From a virus, in the IMG/VR virus record IMGVR_UViG_3300044568_001552, positions 1 to 44,816 of that record: 44,816 nucleotides of DNA; one strand, written 5' to 3'. The translations under genes were made by a program, and so were the position numbers. Below, in pieces: positions 1-6,185 of this stretch (within the stretch, counting starts at the first letter, position 1; each line of letters starts with the position of its first letter). Under the pieces are notes generated by a model. The model had not been told where the DNA came from and searched no databases. It was given only the letters and a program-made list of their open reading frames with translations.

Positions 1-8
1 AGAAGGCT

Positions 9-119
9 ATGGCTAAATCCCCATGGATTAGAGAGAGTGTGCAAGCCTATCGCACATCTACACCAGAACAATTAGCGCAGGTTGAGGCTATCCTACGCAA
101 GAGAGGTCAAATCAAATGA
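9..119 (+). CDS. Small hypothetical protein (36 aa)
   Basis: Short open frame starting at an ATG just after an AGAAGG purine stretch at the window edge. It encodes a basic 36-residue peptide rich in Arg, Lys and Gln (starting MAKSPWIRES). Its TGA overlaps the ATG of the next small gene (ATGA), which suggests translational coupling. No family is recognised. The frame may extend further upstream, outside the window, so the start is uncertain. The sequence has the look of a small regulatory or DNA-binding tail (helix-rich PEQLAQVEAILRKRG), but that is only an impression. Confidence 0.5.
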   Translation: MAKSPWIRESVQAYRTSTPEQLAQVEAILRKRGQIK

Positions 120-214
120 TTACACTATCATGTCGCTTGTGCGATACAAAAATGTCAAGCGATAACTTTGCTAGTGATGATGTCATCACCTGCCCTAGTT
201 GTTGGAAAGATTAG
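116..214 (+). CDS. Mini zinc-ribbon protein (32 aa)
   Basis: A 32-residue frame whose ATG overlaps the preceding stop codon (ATGA). It carries two CxxC knuckles, CRLC at residues 6-9 and CPSC at 27-30, spaced like a minimal four-Cys zinc ribbon. Such mini zinc ribbons are common among small phage proteins, but the role here is unknown. The coupling to the upstream frame and the paired Cys motifs argue that this is a real gene despite its length. A palindrome and a rho-independent terminator follow directly. Confidence 0.55.
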   Translation: MITLSCRLCDTKMSSDNFASDDVITCPSCWKD

Positions 215-245
215 GGCGTACGAGTCTAAGATCTTAGAGGCGTAC
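215..245. repeat. Palindrome flanked by direct repeats
   Basis: A 14-bp perfect palindrome (TCTAAGATCTTAGA, 225-238) lies between two copies of GGCGTAC (215-221 and 239-245). This is the geometry of a protein-binding operator or a small recombination site. It sits between the stop of the mini zinc-ribbon gene and a terminator. Its function is unknown. Confidence 0.5.
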
Positions 246-248
246 TAG

Positions 249-276
249 TGTGCTCACTAATTAAAGCACATTTTTT
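249..276 (+). terminator. Rho-independent terminator
   Basis: Stem TGTGCT (249-254) pairs with AGCACA (265-270) and is followed by six T (271-276). It closes the small-gene transcript on the plus strand. Confidence 0.75.
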
Positions 277-364
277 GTACAGATATATGTATCATACACG
301 TATAGAAAATATTCAGATTTTGGTCAAACCCCAAATACAAAATTTTTCAGATTTTCACGGGATA

Positions 365-373
365 TGATAGAAT
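365..373 (+). promoter_or_regulatory. Extended -10 promoter, leaderless
   Basis: TGA-TAGAAT, with the -10 ending 6 nt before the ATG at 380. The predicted transcription start falls at or next to the start codon. There is no Shine-Dalgarno sequence between them and no clear -35 box. Confidence 0.55.
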
Positions 374-379
374 ACATCT

Positions 380-517
380 ATGGCTATACTAAACAACCTA
401 GATAACGACAAACCACTATTTGAGACAGAATCTACATCTCTGGCTGTAAAGGTTTTTTCAGAAACCTGTTGCAATGGATGTTCTTGCAAATCTGAATCAG
501 ATCACAAACCAGAATAA
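380..517 (+). CDS. Small Cys-rich hypothetical protein (45 aa)
   Basis: A 45-residue frame placed 6 nt after a TAGAAT -10 element, so it is probably translated from a leaderless mRNA. The C-terminal half has four clustered cysteines (ETCCNGCSCKSES, residues 30-36), suggesting metal binding. No family is recognised. It converges on the minus-strand zinc-ribbon gene, with a strong inverted repeat between them. It is too short for confident functional assignment, but the promoter/start geometry matches other genes in this window. Confidence 0.5.
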   Translation: MAILNNLDNDKPLFETESTSLAVKVFSETCCNGCSCKSESDHKPE

Positions 518-518
518 A

Positions 519-573
519 AGGTTTTATATTATAACTATTTGTTATATATAAAATTCAACGGTATATAAAACCT
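519..573. terminator. Convergent inverted repeat / bidirectional terminator
   Basis: An 11-bp perfect inverted repeat (AGGTTTTATAT at 519-529, ATATAAAACCT at 563-573) encloses an inner hairpin, TATAAC (530-535) with GTTATA (541-546). It lies between two convergent genes and overlaps the stop codon of the minus-strand gene. The stem is AT-rich, so termination is plausible rather than certain. Confidence 0.5.
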
Positions 574-784
574 ACCATTTTCCAACGGGACACTTAGCAT
601 TTTGCAACATAGACTTAGCAGCCATAAAACAACCACACTTCTGGCATGTTTGTGTCCTTGGTCTAAAGAACTCACAGCCTTTACAAATCTCTAGTCGCCC
701 TGCTGCTACTTCTTCTGGCGATCTGGGAGATCCATTAAATAGATCCCATGGCTTTACGTCAGGAACATTCGTTTCATCACTCAT
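572..784 (-). CDS. Phage zinc-ribbon protein, copy 1 (70 aa)
   Basis: A 70-residue protein with Cys34, Cys37, Cys47, Cys50, Cys52 and Cys65 and the C-terminal signature KCGCFMAAK...CPVGKW. It resembles the small DUF6171-type phage zinc-ribbon proteins (recalled, not searched). A clear paralogue lies at 5381-5617 with the same Cys spacing, the same PWDL segment and the same KW end. The start codon lies 7 nt after a TATAAT element on the minus strand, so the mRNA is probably leaderless. Its role is unknown. The second copy opens the oxygenase/glycosyltransferase cassette, which hints at a link to those enzymes, but that is inference. It is one of only two minus-strand genes in the window. Confidence 0.85.
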   Translation of the reverse strand: MSDETNVPDVKPWDLFNGSPRSPEEVAAGRLEICKGCEFFRPRTQTCQKCGCFMAAKSMLQNAKCPVGKW

Positions 785-791
785 ATAATCT

Positions 792-797
792 ATTATA
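792..797 (-). promoter_or_regulatory. -10 element for minus-strand zinc-ribbon gene
   Basis: TATAAT on the minus strand, 7 nt upstream of the ATG at 784. No TGn extension, -35 or SD is visible. The spacing implies a leaderless transcript. Confidence 0.5.
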
Positions 798-925
798 GCC
801 TATAAGGATATATTAATCCAGTGTTTGACAATGTTAGAGTATGTTACTCATATGTTGTCAGGGGGAGGTTTGTATACTCTATTTTCGGCTTAATTCGTAT
901 CCCGCCGAATTTGAAATAAAAATAA

Positions 926-933
926 TGTATAAT
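926..933 (+). promoter_or_regulatory. -10 element for small membrane protein
   Basis: TG directly followed by TATAAT (928-933), 9 nt before the ATG at 943. No SD is present, which is why the start at 943 is preferred over the upstream in-frame ATGs at 841 and 925. Confidence 0.45.
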
Positions 934-942
934 AGTGTTATT

Positions 943-1227
943 ATGACAGCAACTGACTGGGCTCAATTTATTCTCGCTTTGCTTTCAATTGGCGCAATTA
1001 TAGTTGGTGCGATTCGCTGGTATATAAAAGTTCAAGTTAAACCTATTGTCGATGCCGTAGAAGATATCCGCGCCGAAACTAAAACCAACGGCGGAACCAG
1101 TATGCGTGATGAAATTAAATCGATTAAACTTGAGCAAGAAAATGCTAGAGAAAAGCGTAAGGCAACTAGTGATAAACTTGATCATATGTACGAAGTGTTA
1201 TTAGACTTTGTTTCTCGTTCTAAATAA
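943..1227 (+). CDS. Small membrane protein with coiled-coil tail (94 aa), holin-like candidate
   Basis: A start at 943 is chosen because a TATAAT lies 9 nt upstream. The longer frame from 841 would put the promoter inside the gene. The 94-residue product has one hydrophobic segment (FILALLSIGAIIVGAIRWYI, about residues 9-28), followed by a charged helix rich in Glu, Lys and Arg, probably a coiled coil (about 45-85). One N-terminal membrane anchor with a charged cytoplasmic helix is seen in holin-like or DUF2746-type phage membrane proteins. The lysis enzyme, however, lies 8 kb away on the other strand. A lysis role is therefore only a possibility. Confidence 0.6.
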   Translation: MTATDWAQFILALLSIGAIIVGAIRWYIKVQVKPIVDAVEDIRAETKTNGGTSMRDEIKSIKLEQENAREKRKATSDKLDHMYEVLLDFVSRSK

Positions 1228-1453
1228 CTACTATATATAAACTATCTTTTAAAAACCTTAACTATAGTATATTCTTTTCTTATATATATTTAGTATACAC
1301 TATTAGATACCTGGCTAAAATAGACTTATAGTTACAAAACGGACATATAGGATTATAACGATTTGATAACTCTTTTATATACCTGGTGTTATACGCTTAA
1401 TTATGGCATATATAACTTTTTGTTATAAACCTTTATTTACTGGCATAAATTAA
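1228..1453. other. AT-rich intergenic region
   Basis: About 225 bases of very AT-rich sequence with many ATATA/TTATA runs, between the small membrane protein and the first appendage promoter. No open frame with a plausible start, no tRNA-like structure and no strong terminator could be seen. Together with the leader RNA up to 1544, it forms the longest gene-free stretch of the window. Confidence 0.6.
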
Positions 1454-1462
1454 TGTTATAAT
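1454..1462 (+). promoter_or_regulatory. Extended -10 promoter for structured leader
   Basis: TGT-TATAAT. The predicted +1 is at about 1468-1470, exactly where the structured leader RNA begins. No good -35 box is seen. Confidence 0.6.
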
Positions 1463-1469
1463 GTGAGGG

Positions 1470-1518
1470 CTGGCACTCTAGGTTGCTACCCCCACCCTAC
1501 GGCGCCTAGGGTGTCCAG
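1470..1518 (+). ncRNA. Structured GC-rich leader RNA, unassigned
   Basis: A GC-rich island in AT-rich surroundings. CTGG (1470-1473), CAC (1474-1476), T1477 and CTAGG (1478-1482) pair with CCTAG (1505-1509), G1510, GTG (1511-1513) and CCAG (1515-1518). This makes 13 pairs with one G-U wobble and one bulged base. The 22-nt loop (1483-1504) is C-rich, with runs CCCCC and CCC. It starts at the predicted +1 of the promoter at 1454 and lies 27 nt upstream of the first appendage gene. No known riboswitch family is recognised. There is no T-run after it, so it is not an ordinary terminator. Confidence 0.5.
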
Positions 1519-1528
1519 TTATGAATTA

Positions 1529-1537
1529 TGGTATAAT
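1529..1537 (+). promoter_or_regulatory. Extended -10 promoter, leaderless
   Basis: TGG-TATAAT, with the -10 ending 7 nt before the ATG at 1545. It gives a second, leaderless transcript in addition to the one carrying the structured leader. Confidence 0.6.
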
Positions 1538-1544
1538 CAATATT

Positions 1545-1961
1545 ATGTGTACTCCTACAACCGAAAAACTTGGTGCCACACCAGCCAACATTCAATGGAA
1601 CGTTGTTCGTGGAGATACAGCAACACTTAAAATAGAGTTTTTTGAAGACGATGAGGTTACACTTTATGATACTTCTGGTTGGACCTTTGAGGCAACTTCT
1701 TATGATCCATTATCGGATGTTTTAGATTTATTAACGATAGAGTCCTATGAAGACGGCGTTATTTATATTATTGCAAAAGGAGAAATTACAAAAAATTGGG
1801 GCGGAACAAAATACAAACCAGTTGTTGCAGAGTTAAGATTTGATCTTCAAGCCACAATTCCTGGAGATGGTGTATCTGGTGGCGGAGGAGATGAAGTTAC
1901 TCAGTGGACACCAGTTATTGGAACAATTTGTGTAATAGGTGATGTAAGCGGTACGTTATGA
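1545..1961 (+). CDS. Ig-like tail appendage protein, GDT family copy 1 (138 aa)
   Basis: Start at 1545 is preferred over the in-frame ATG at 1521 because a TGGTATAAT element lies between them, 7 nt before 1545. The protein has the pattern VVRGDTATLKIEF...DTSGWTFEA, also seen in the products at 2825 and 10066. It looks like the beta-sandwich of N-terminal baseplate/receptor-binding proteins (BppU-N or phage Ig-like type). The last 30 residues form a Gly-rich linker (GVSGGGGDE) and a short strand. It probably sits at the tail tip or on a side appendage. The exact partner is unknown. Its stop overlaps the next small frame. Confidence 0.6.
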   Translation: MCTPTTEKLGATPANIQWNVVRGDTATLKIEFFEDDEVTLYDTSGWTFEATSYDPLSDVLDLLTIESYEDGVIYIIAKGEITKNWGGTKYKPVVAELRFDLQATIPGDGVSGGGGDEVTQWTPVIGTICVIGDVSGTL

Positions 1962-2044
1962 TAGTTATAGTAACTCCCGCTCAAGTAAATATTCCTCCTG
2001 TAATTAAAGTTGGAACTAAGGTTTACAGAACACAGTCAAAGTAA
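1958..2044 (+). CDS. Tiny hypothetical protein (28 aa)
   Basis: The ATG overlaps the preceding TGA (ATGA), an arrangement used repeatedly in this phage. It encodes 28 residues (beginning MIVIVTPAQVNIPPVIK). No family is recognised. The gapless position between two appendage genes and the coupling support a real gene, but the frame is short enough to occur by chance. Confidence 0.35.
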   Translation: MIVIVTPAQVNIPPVIKVGTKVYRTQSK

Positions 2045-2055
2045 TAAGGCAATCT

Positions 2056-2799
2056 ATGGCACAAAGCATGGATTCCCCGCAACCCCTTAAAAGAAAAGGG
2101 TATTCTCAAGCAATTCAAGAATCAGAGTTACAACAACCTCCAGATTTAAGAGAGTATATACCCGTTCCTGGACTAACTGGCGAAAGAGGTGAAAAAGGAC
2201 TCAAAGGTGATCCAGGAGAAAAGGGCGAAGCTGGTCCGCAAGGTCCAAAAGGTGATGTAGGTAAGGCTGGCCCACAGGGACCTCGTGGTGAGCCAGGAAA
2301 GAGCACATGGGGCCAAGATATAGGACCTGGTAAGTATCTAGGGTGGGTACATTATAAAAATAAAAAAGATTTATCAACAAGGCTTGGTCCAGAAAAAGGA
2401 AATGATGGCTGGGTCTTTCCTAACTTTGAATTAGATGTAAATGGGTCAAACAGTGAGCATATGCTAGATGAGCATAACTCTTTAATCTTGCCAGATTCCA
2501 ACATGTTAAGTTTTAGATCTTTAAAAATTGGGGCAAAAATAGATATAAGGTATGACTTTGATATTACAACTTATTCAAACTATACAGAGTTATGGGTAAG
2601 ACTTTTTAGTGAAAAATATGAAAACTTTCCAACCTCATATGTGGCAAACTTTAAGTATCAGTATTCATATGATATGTCATTCTTTCAAACCCTATATCTA
2701 GATACCTCAAAAATCAAAAACTCTGTCATCAGACCTGAGTTTAGAACAGATGCTGAAAGTTCTTTAGTTTTAAAAAGCATGTATATAAGCGTGTCTTAG
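2056..2799 (+). CDS. Collagen-like tail fibre protein (247 aa)
   Basis: Residues 39-83 form 15 uninterrupted Gly-X-Y triplets (GLT GER GEK GLK GDP GEK GEA GPQ GPK GDV GKA GPQ GPR GEP GKS), the hallmark of a collagen-type triple helix. An N-terminal attachment segment of about 38 residues precedes it. A globular C-terminal domain of about 160 residues, rich in Tyr, Phe and Ser, probably trimerises or binds the receptor. Pro occupies the Y position twice and Lys four times, the positions hydroxylated in animal collagens. The gene lies 2.8 kb upstream of a prolyl-4-hydroxylase-like gene and a glycosyltransferase. The SD is weak (TAAGGC). Confidence 0.8.
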   Translation: MAQSMDSPQPLKRKGYSQAIQESELQQPPDLREYIPVPGLTGERGEKGLKGDPGEKGEAGPQGPKGDVGKAGPQGPRGEPGKSTWGQDIGPGKYLGWVHYKNKKDLSTRLGPEKGNDGWVFPNFELDVNGSNSEHMLDEHNSLILPDSNMLSFRSLKIGAKIDIRYDFDITTYSNYTELWVRLFSEKYENFPTSYVANFKYQYSYDMSFFQTLYLDTSKIKNSVIRPEFRTDAESSLVLKSMYISVS

Positions 2800-2808
2800 T
2801 GGTATAAT
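2800..2808 (+). promoter_or_regulatory. Extended -10 promoter
   Basis: TGG-TATAAT located at the stop codon of the collagen-like fibre gene. It serves the gene at 2825, which has a strong SD (TAGGAGG, 2814-2820). No -35 is visible. Confidence 0.6.
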
Positions 2809-2824
2809 AAAGTTAGGAGGAATA

Positions 2825-3178
2825 ATGGCATTTCCAGGCACATATAATTTTAGTTACTATCGTGGTGATACGTATCAATTTGTCATCCGTCCAAAAAACG
2901 CAAATGGAACAACTTTTTCCCTTGATGACTATTCTGGCAACGCAGACTTTACAATAGCAAATCAACGTGGTAGTGCTGGAACTCAGATCAACGCAACTGC
3001 AACGGTAAATACAACAACAGATATTGTAACTTGTACCATTACTGGAGCACAAGGTAGAGATCTTGTTGCTGGAACAACATATGTTTATGATGTTCAAATT
3101 GATAATGGAGCAGGTGTTATTTTTACACTTTTAACAGGATCTATTACAGTAACAGATGACGTAACTGGAGCGGTTTAA
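2825..3178 (+). CDS. Ig-like tail appendage protein, GDT family copy 2 (117 aa)
   Basis: A short, all-beta protein with the YYRGDTYQFVIRP entry motif, a middle DIVTCTITGAQGRDL segment, and the ending LLTGSITVTDDVTGAV. It is a paralogue of the products at 1545 and 10066 (shared GDT strand, 'T..Q...L' turn, final TG.I.V..DVT strand). This is the usual design of BppU-N-like/Ig-like domains that dock fibres to the baseplate. A perfect SD (AGGAGG) and a promoter precede it. Its stop overlaps the ATG of the next gene (TAATG), so the two are probably coupled. Confidence 0.65.
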   Translation: MAFPGTYNFSYYRGDTYQFVIRPKNANGTTFSLDDYSGNADFTIANQRGSAGTQINATATVNTTTDIVTCTITGAQGRDLVAGTTYVYDVQIDNGAGVIFTLLTGSITVTDDVTGAV

Positions 3179-3741
3179 TGCCAGACGTAGTATTATCCAA
3201 TGATGACTTAACTGTTTTATCTGGACCAGAAGTAATTGAACTTCTTGTTGACATTGGTCCAACTGGAACTCGTGGTAGCAAGGTTTTTGTCGGTGTTGGA
3301 AATCCAAACTCAGTTAGCCTATCAACCAAAATATTAAACGACCTATATATTAACTCCGCTCCTGGATCAGACTATGGATATTTATATCAATACGTTTCAG
3401 AACCTGGTGGAGATACTTGGGTAGAGGTTTTAAAGATTAGTCCCTCAATTTATTCAAAAAATCATACTGTAACTTTTGCATCGGGAACAAGTGCAGATTC
3501 TGGAAGCGGAACAATAGTTGTACCAATAACAGATATAACAGCAGTTACTGGTTTGGATGCAGACAACTTTAGTGTTCAGTATTCTATCGTTAATTCAAAC
3601 CCTTTGGCCTCTAGTCTTGCATCGGTGACAATTTCTTCAACAAACCTAGTAATAAACCTTCAAGCCTCAGAGTATGACGGCACATGGGGAGCCTTTGATG
3701 CAGAGGTTTTAGTCCATCTATTTATTTCGGTTGTGATATAA
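3178..3741 (+). CDS. Putative tail appendage protein (187 aa)
   Basis: Coupled to the previous gene by TAATG. Residues 1-35 hold a short N-terminal strand region with GPTGTRGSKVF, which looks like a degenerate collagen-like stub. About 40-85 forms a small domain of the 'GDxYLN...GxxYxY....WV' type seen in many phage fibre proteins. The C-terminal half is Ser/Thr/Val-rich beta sequence. Overall it resembles a receptor-proximal fibre or chaperone-like appendage protein. No enzyme motif is present. The family is not firmly recognised. Confidence 0.55.
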   Translation: MPDVVLSNDDLTVLSGPEVIELLVDIGPTGTRGSKVFVGVGNPNSVSLSTKILNDLYINSAPGSDYGYLYQYVSEPGGDTWVEVLKISPSIYSKNHTVTFASGTSADSGSGTIVVPITDITAVTGLDADNFSVQYSIVNSNPLASSLASVTISSTNLVINLQASEYDGTWGAFDAEVLVHLFISVVI

Positions 3742-3742
3742 T
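3734..3742 (+). promoter_or_regulatory. Extended -10 promoter
   Basis: TGA-TATAAT overlapping the end of the previous gene, 17 nt before the ATG at 3760. An SD (GAGGTGA) lies in between, so this transcript has a short leader. Confidence 0.55.
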
Positions 3743-3759
3743 GAATGAGGTGAAATGAC

Positions 3760-4479
3760 ATGGCATCTGAATCGATTGGCGCACTTTATCCCACACAAAT
3801 ACCTGGGTATGCAGACAATGCTGACATTCAAGAGGCATTTAGACTCTATCATTACGGATCTTCAGCATACAACACAGCAAATGCAAACACAGCAAGTCTT
3901 GTAAACCCATCCGTTGCTTATACTTTAAATAGCCTACAAGAACAAATTAGTTCTGCTGCTGGCTCAATAGCAACTTCTTTTGTAAATGCAAAGGGAGATT
4001 TAATTACTGCATCTGCAAATGATACTCCATTAATTTTAAGTGTTGGAAGCAATGGAAGAATTTTAAGTGCTAATAGCGCAACCGCAAGTGGTTTAGAATG
4101 GATTACCACATCAGGTATAACTTCTGTTGGAATTTTATCATCTTTAGCAGTAACTGCAAACGTTGTTTATCATATTGATACAAATGCACAGGCTGCATCA
4201 TATACTGTGGTTTTAGCAGATGATGGAAAAATAGTAGAGGTTGGCTCTGCATCTGCAAATACTTTAACAGTTCCTACAAATGCTTCTGTAGCATTTCCAG
4301 TAGGAACACAAATTACTGTAATTCAGACTGGTGCAGGACAAACCACAATTACTCCAGTTTCTGGAACTGTAACAATTAATGCAACTCCAGGATTAAAACT
4401 TCGTACACAGTGGTCATCTTGTGTGCTTATTAAACGAGCAACAAACACTTGGGTAGCACTCGGCGACTTGGTGGCTTAA
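3760..4479 (+). CDS. Tail fibre protein (239 aa)
   Basis: An Ala/Ser/Thr-rich fibre protein. Residues about 1-60 resemble an attachment domain (SIGALYPTQIPGYADNADIQ). About 75-115 holds the AKGDLITAS...VGSNGRILSAN...GLEW shaft motif, which recurs in the fibre at 11184. The C-terminal part has the pattern of a widespread phage fibre domain (YTVVLADDGKIVEV...TLTVPTNASVAFPVGTQI...GQTTI), usually found near the receptor-binding tip. It probably forms a trimeric fibre. It is followed after 1 nt by the proline-repeat protein. Confidence 0.7.
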   Translation: MASESIGALYPTQIPGYADNADIQEAFRLYHYGSSAYNTANANTASLVNPSVAYTLNSLQEQISSAAGSIATSFVNAKGDLITASANDTPLILSVGSNGRILSANSATASGLEWITTSGITSVGILSSLAVTANVVYHIDTNAQAASYTVVLADDGKIVEVGSASANTLTVPTNASVAFPVGTQITVIQTGAGQTTITPVSGTVTINATPGLKLRTQWSSCVLIKRATNTWVALGDLVA

Positions 4480-4480
4480 T

Positions 4481-5125
4481 ATGCCAGTCAACAGTGGGTC
4501 GCAGTCATCTGCTGGTCGTCAACCAGGAACACCTATAATTGGAAGCGCAACAGCAGGAAATGCAAGTGCTTCTATTGCCTTTACCTCTCCAGACTATACT
4601 GGTAAACCAAATACATCTTTAACTTATACCGCAACAACAAATCCAGGATCGGTTACTGGAACAAGTACTTCTAGTCCAATATCAGTAACTGGATTAACAA
4701 ATGGTGTTTCTTATACTGCTGTTGTTAAATTAAATAATACCGTTCAAGATTCACTTAATTCTGCAGCAAGCAATTCTTTTACACCAGTTGCTCCTGCTCC
4801 TGCACCCGTTACACCACCTGTTGTCCCACCAGTTACTCCACCAGTTACTCCACCAGTTAATCCACCAGTTAATCCACCAGTTAATCCACCTGTTACTCCA
4901 CCCGTAACTCCTCCCGTAACTCCTCCCGTAACTCCACCAGTTACCCCACCTGTAACTCCACCTGTAACTCCACCTGTAACTCCACCTGTAACTCCTCCAC
5001 CAAACGTTTGTAGCACACCTGGATGTGATACGTTTGGATATTCAGGTTCATCTGCTGCCTGTGCTAACTGCCAAAATTGTGTAAATAGCGGTGGAACTTG
5101 GACAGGAAGCAGTTGCTTCTCATAA
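4481..5125 (+). CDS. Fibronectin-III / proline-repeat / Cys-rich surface protein (214 aa)
   Basis: Three parts can be seen. Residues about 15-103 form a fibronectin type III-like domain (GTPIIGSATAGNASASIAF...VTGLTNGVSYTAVV). About 110-173 is a rigid linker of 16 tetrapeptides (VTPP, VVPP, VNPP). The C-terminal 40 residues carry six Cys (CSTPGC...CANCQNC...C) in a small disulfide or metal-binding knot. Stalk plus sticky head suggests a virion-surface adhesin that holds a small Cys-rich domain away from the particle. TPPV-type proline runs resemble substrates of prolyl hydroxylases in plants and algae. A 2-oxoglutarate oxygenase is encoded 0.5 kb downstream. Confidence 0.75.
   Translation: MPVNSGSQSSAGRQPGTPIIGSATAGNASASIAFTSPDYTGKPNTSLTYTATTNPGSVTGTSTSSPISVTGLTNGVSYTAVVKLNNTVQDSLNSAASNSFTPVAPAPAPVTPPVVPPVTPPVTPPVNPPVNPPVNPPVTPPVTPPVTPPVTPPVTPPVTPPVTPPVTPPVTPPPNVCSTPGCDTFGYSGSSAACANCQNCVNSGGTWTGSSCFS
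4808..4999 (+). repeat. 12-bp coding tandem repeat (16 units)
   Basis: Sixteen consecutive 12-bp units encode V-T/N/V-P-P. Third codon positions vary among units (GTT/GTA, CCA/CCT/CCC), and near-identical runs occur at 4964-4990. This suggests unit expansion and contraction by slippage followed by drift. Unit number probably varies among relatives. Confidence 0.85.
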
Positions 5126-5167
5126 GCAGCAGTATGATACACTTTAAATAAAAGAAAAGGAGAAAAA

Positions 5168-5374
5168 ATGACAATTAAAAAATTTGCGGGAATTGTAGAT
5201 GGAGATGTATTTACAGTAATAACCGTAGATACAGAGTATCAAGGCTCTGATGGAGAAGGCGGAGAAAGAATAGTCGCTGGACTTTCATCTAATCCTATCT
5301 TTGTAGAGATTCCATCTGAACTTGATGTAGATATTAGTTGGAGATGGAATGGCACCGAATTTGTAGAGGTATAA
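5168..5374 (+). CDS. Small hypothetical tail-region protein (68 aa)
   Basis: A 68-residue acidic protein with a good SD (AAAAGGAG) and a weak extended -10-like sequence (TGATACACT, 5135-5143) upstream. It has the pattern 'KKFAGIVDGDVFTVITVD...' and ends 'WRWNGTEFVEV'. Short phage proteins with a W-WNG-F ending are common near tail-fibre genes of large phages, but the function is not known. It is placed between the proline-repeat protein and the zinc-ribbon gene that opens the modification cassette. Confidence 0.6.
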   Translation: MTIKKFAGIVDGDVFTVITVDTEYQGSDGEGGERIVAGLSSNPIFVEIPSELDVDISWRWNGTEFVEV

Positions 5375-5380
5375 CTTCTA

Positions 5381-5617
5381 ATGACTGAAAAATCTGCATG
5401 GCAAAAATATAAAGAAAACCTTGGTGATGTAAGACCATGGGATTTAATAAATAAAAATACACAGTGGGCTGATGACTTACTAGCAAAAGAAAGATATAAC
5501 ATTTGCTTATCTTGTCCAGAACTAATAAAATCAACAAAGCAATGCAAAAAATGTGGATGTTTTATGGCAGGAAAAACTAAACTACAACTAGCAGCATGTC
5601 CAATAGGAAAGTGGTAA
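5381..5617 (+). CDS. Phage zinc-ribbon protein, copy 2 (78 aa)
   Basis: A paralogue of the minus-strand gene at 572-784: PWDL segment, Cys42, Cys45, Cys55, Cys58, Cys60 and Cys73, and the end KCGCFMAGK...CPIGKW. It looks like a DUF6171-type zinc ribbon (recalled). It starts 6 nt after the previous stop and ends 1 nt before the oxygenase gene, so it belongs to that operon. Its role is unknown. It could be an adaptor that brings the enzymes to a substrate, but this is speculation from gene order. Confidence 0.85.
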   Translation: MTEKSAWQKYKENLGDVRPWDLINKNTQWADDLLAKERYNICLSCPELIKSTKQCKKCGCFMAGKTKLQLAACPIGKW

Positions 5618-5618
5618 T

Positions 5619-6185
5619 ATGAAAGAATTAGCACCAGGAGTCGTAGTATTTGAAAATGTATTTCTTGAATCAATAGAATATATAAAAAAAATAGAAGAAG
5701 CAGGAATTTCTTGGAGACCTGCAGAAGTTCTTGTTGATCAAAATGAAAATAAATCTGGAACAAATACAAAGGCCAGAGATACTGATATTATCATGCTTCC
5801 TCATCATGAAAGTAATGAATCTGGAATCCTTGCTGATTTTGCAAAAGAGTTTCACAAAGAAATGAAAGTGTGTTTAGATCAGTATACAAGTCATTATGCT
5901 GCAACTATAGAAAAGTTTGAGAGCCCACAATTGCTTAGGTATGGAAAAGAACAGAAGTTCCATGACCACATTGATGATCATCCGTTTTTTACTCGCAGAA
6001 TATCTTTAACATACTACCTAAATGACGAATACGAAGGCGGAAATGTTGAGTTTAAAAGGCATGGACTTAGATTTAAAGCAAATAAGAATGATCTTCTTAT
6101 ATTCCCATCAAACTTTATGTACAACCACGAAGTTCATCCCGTAACAGATGGATTAAGATATGTGGTGGTCCAATGGATGGCTTAA
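5619..6185 (+). CDS. Prolyl 4-hydroxylase-like Fe(II)/2-oxoglutarate oxygenase (188 aa)
   Basis: The C-terminal half shows the double-stranded beta-helix of prolyl 4-hydroxylase-type oxygenases. The iron ligands are His117 and Asp119 (HxD in KFHDHIDDH) and distal His170 (NHEVHPV). Arg180 in GLRY is the likely 2-oxoglutarate anchor. YYLNDEYEGGNVEF and NDLLIFPSNF are typical strands of the family. Family members couple 2-oxoglutarate decarboxylation to hydroxylation of a protein side chain or small molecule. The gene overlaps the downstream glycosyltransferase by 13 nt. The nearby collagen-like and TPP-repeat proteins are plausible substrates, but this is untested inference. Confidence 0.85.
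   Translation: MKELAPGVVVFENVFLESIEYIKKIEEAGISWRPAEVLVDQNENKSGTNTKARDTDIIMLPHHESNESGILADFAKEFHKEMKVCLDQYTSHYAATIEKFESPQLLRYGKEQKFHDHIDDHPFFTRRISLTYYLNDEYEGGNVEFKRHGLRFKANKNDLLIFPSNFMYNHEVHPVTDGLRYVVVQWMA

Noticed and set aside
1228-1520. tRNA or other known RNA gene
   Set aside because: No cloverleaf could be drawn; the only stable structure is the single stem at 1470-1518. No tRNA was seen elsewhere in the window either.
2115-2306. Minus-strand open frame that also looks like a Gly-Pro-rich repeat
   Set aside because: Antisense shadow of the collagen-like Gly-X-Y stretch; the plus-strand frame has the attachment and tip domains and is continuous with the operon.
4808-4999. CRISPR-like regular repeats
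   Set aside because: The units are 12 bp, contiguous without spacers and in frame with a protein; there are no cas genes.
4744-5142. Long minus-strand open frame with Gly-Gly-Val-Thr repeats
   Set aside because: It is the antisense of the VTPP-coding tandem repeat; a 12-bp repeat keeps all frames open. It has no promoter or SD of its own.
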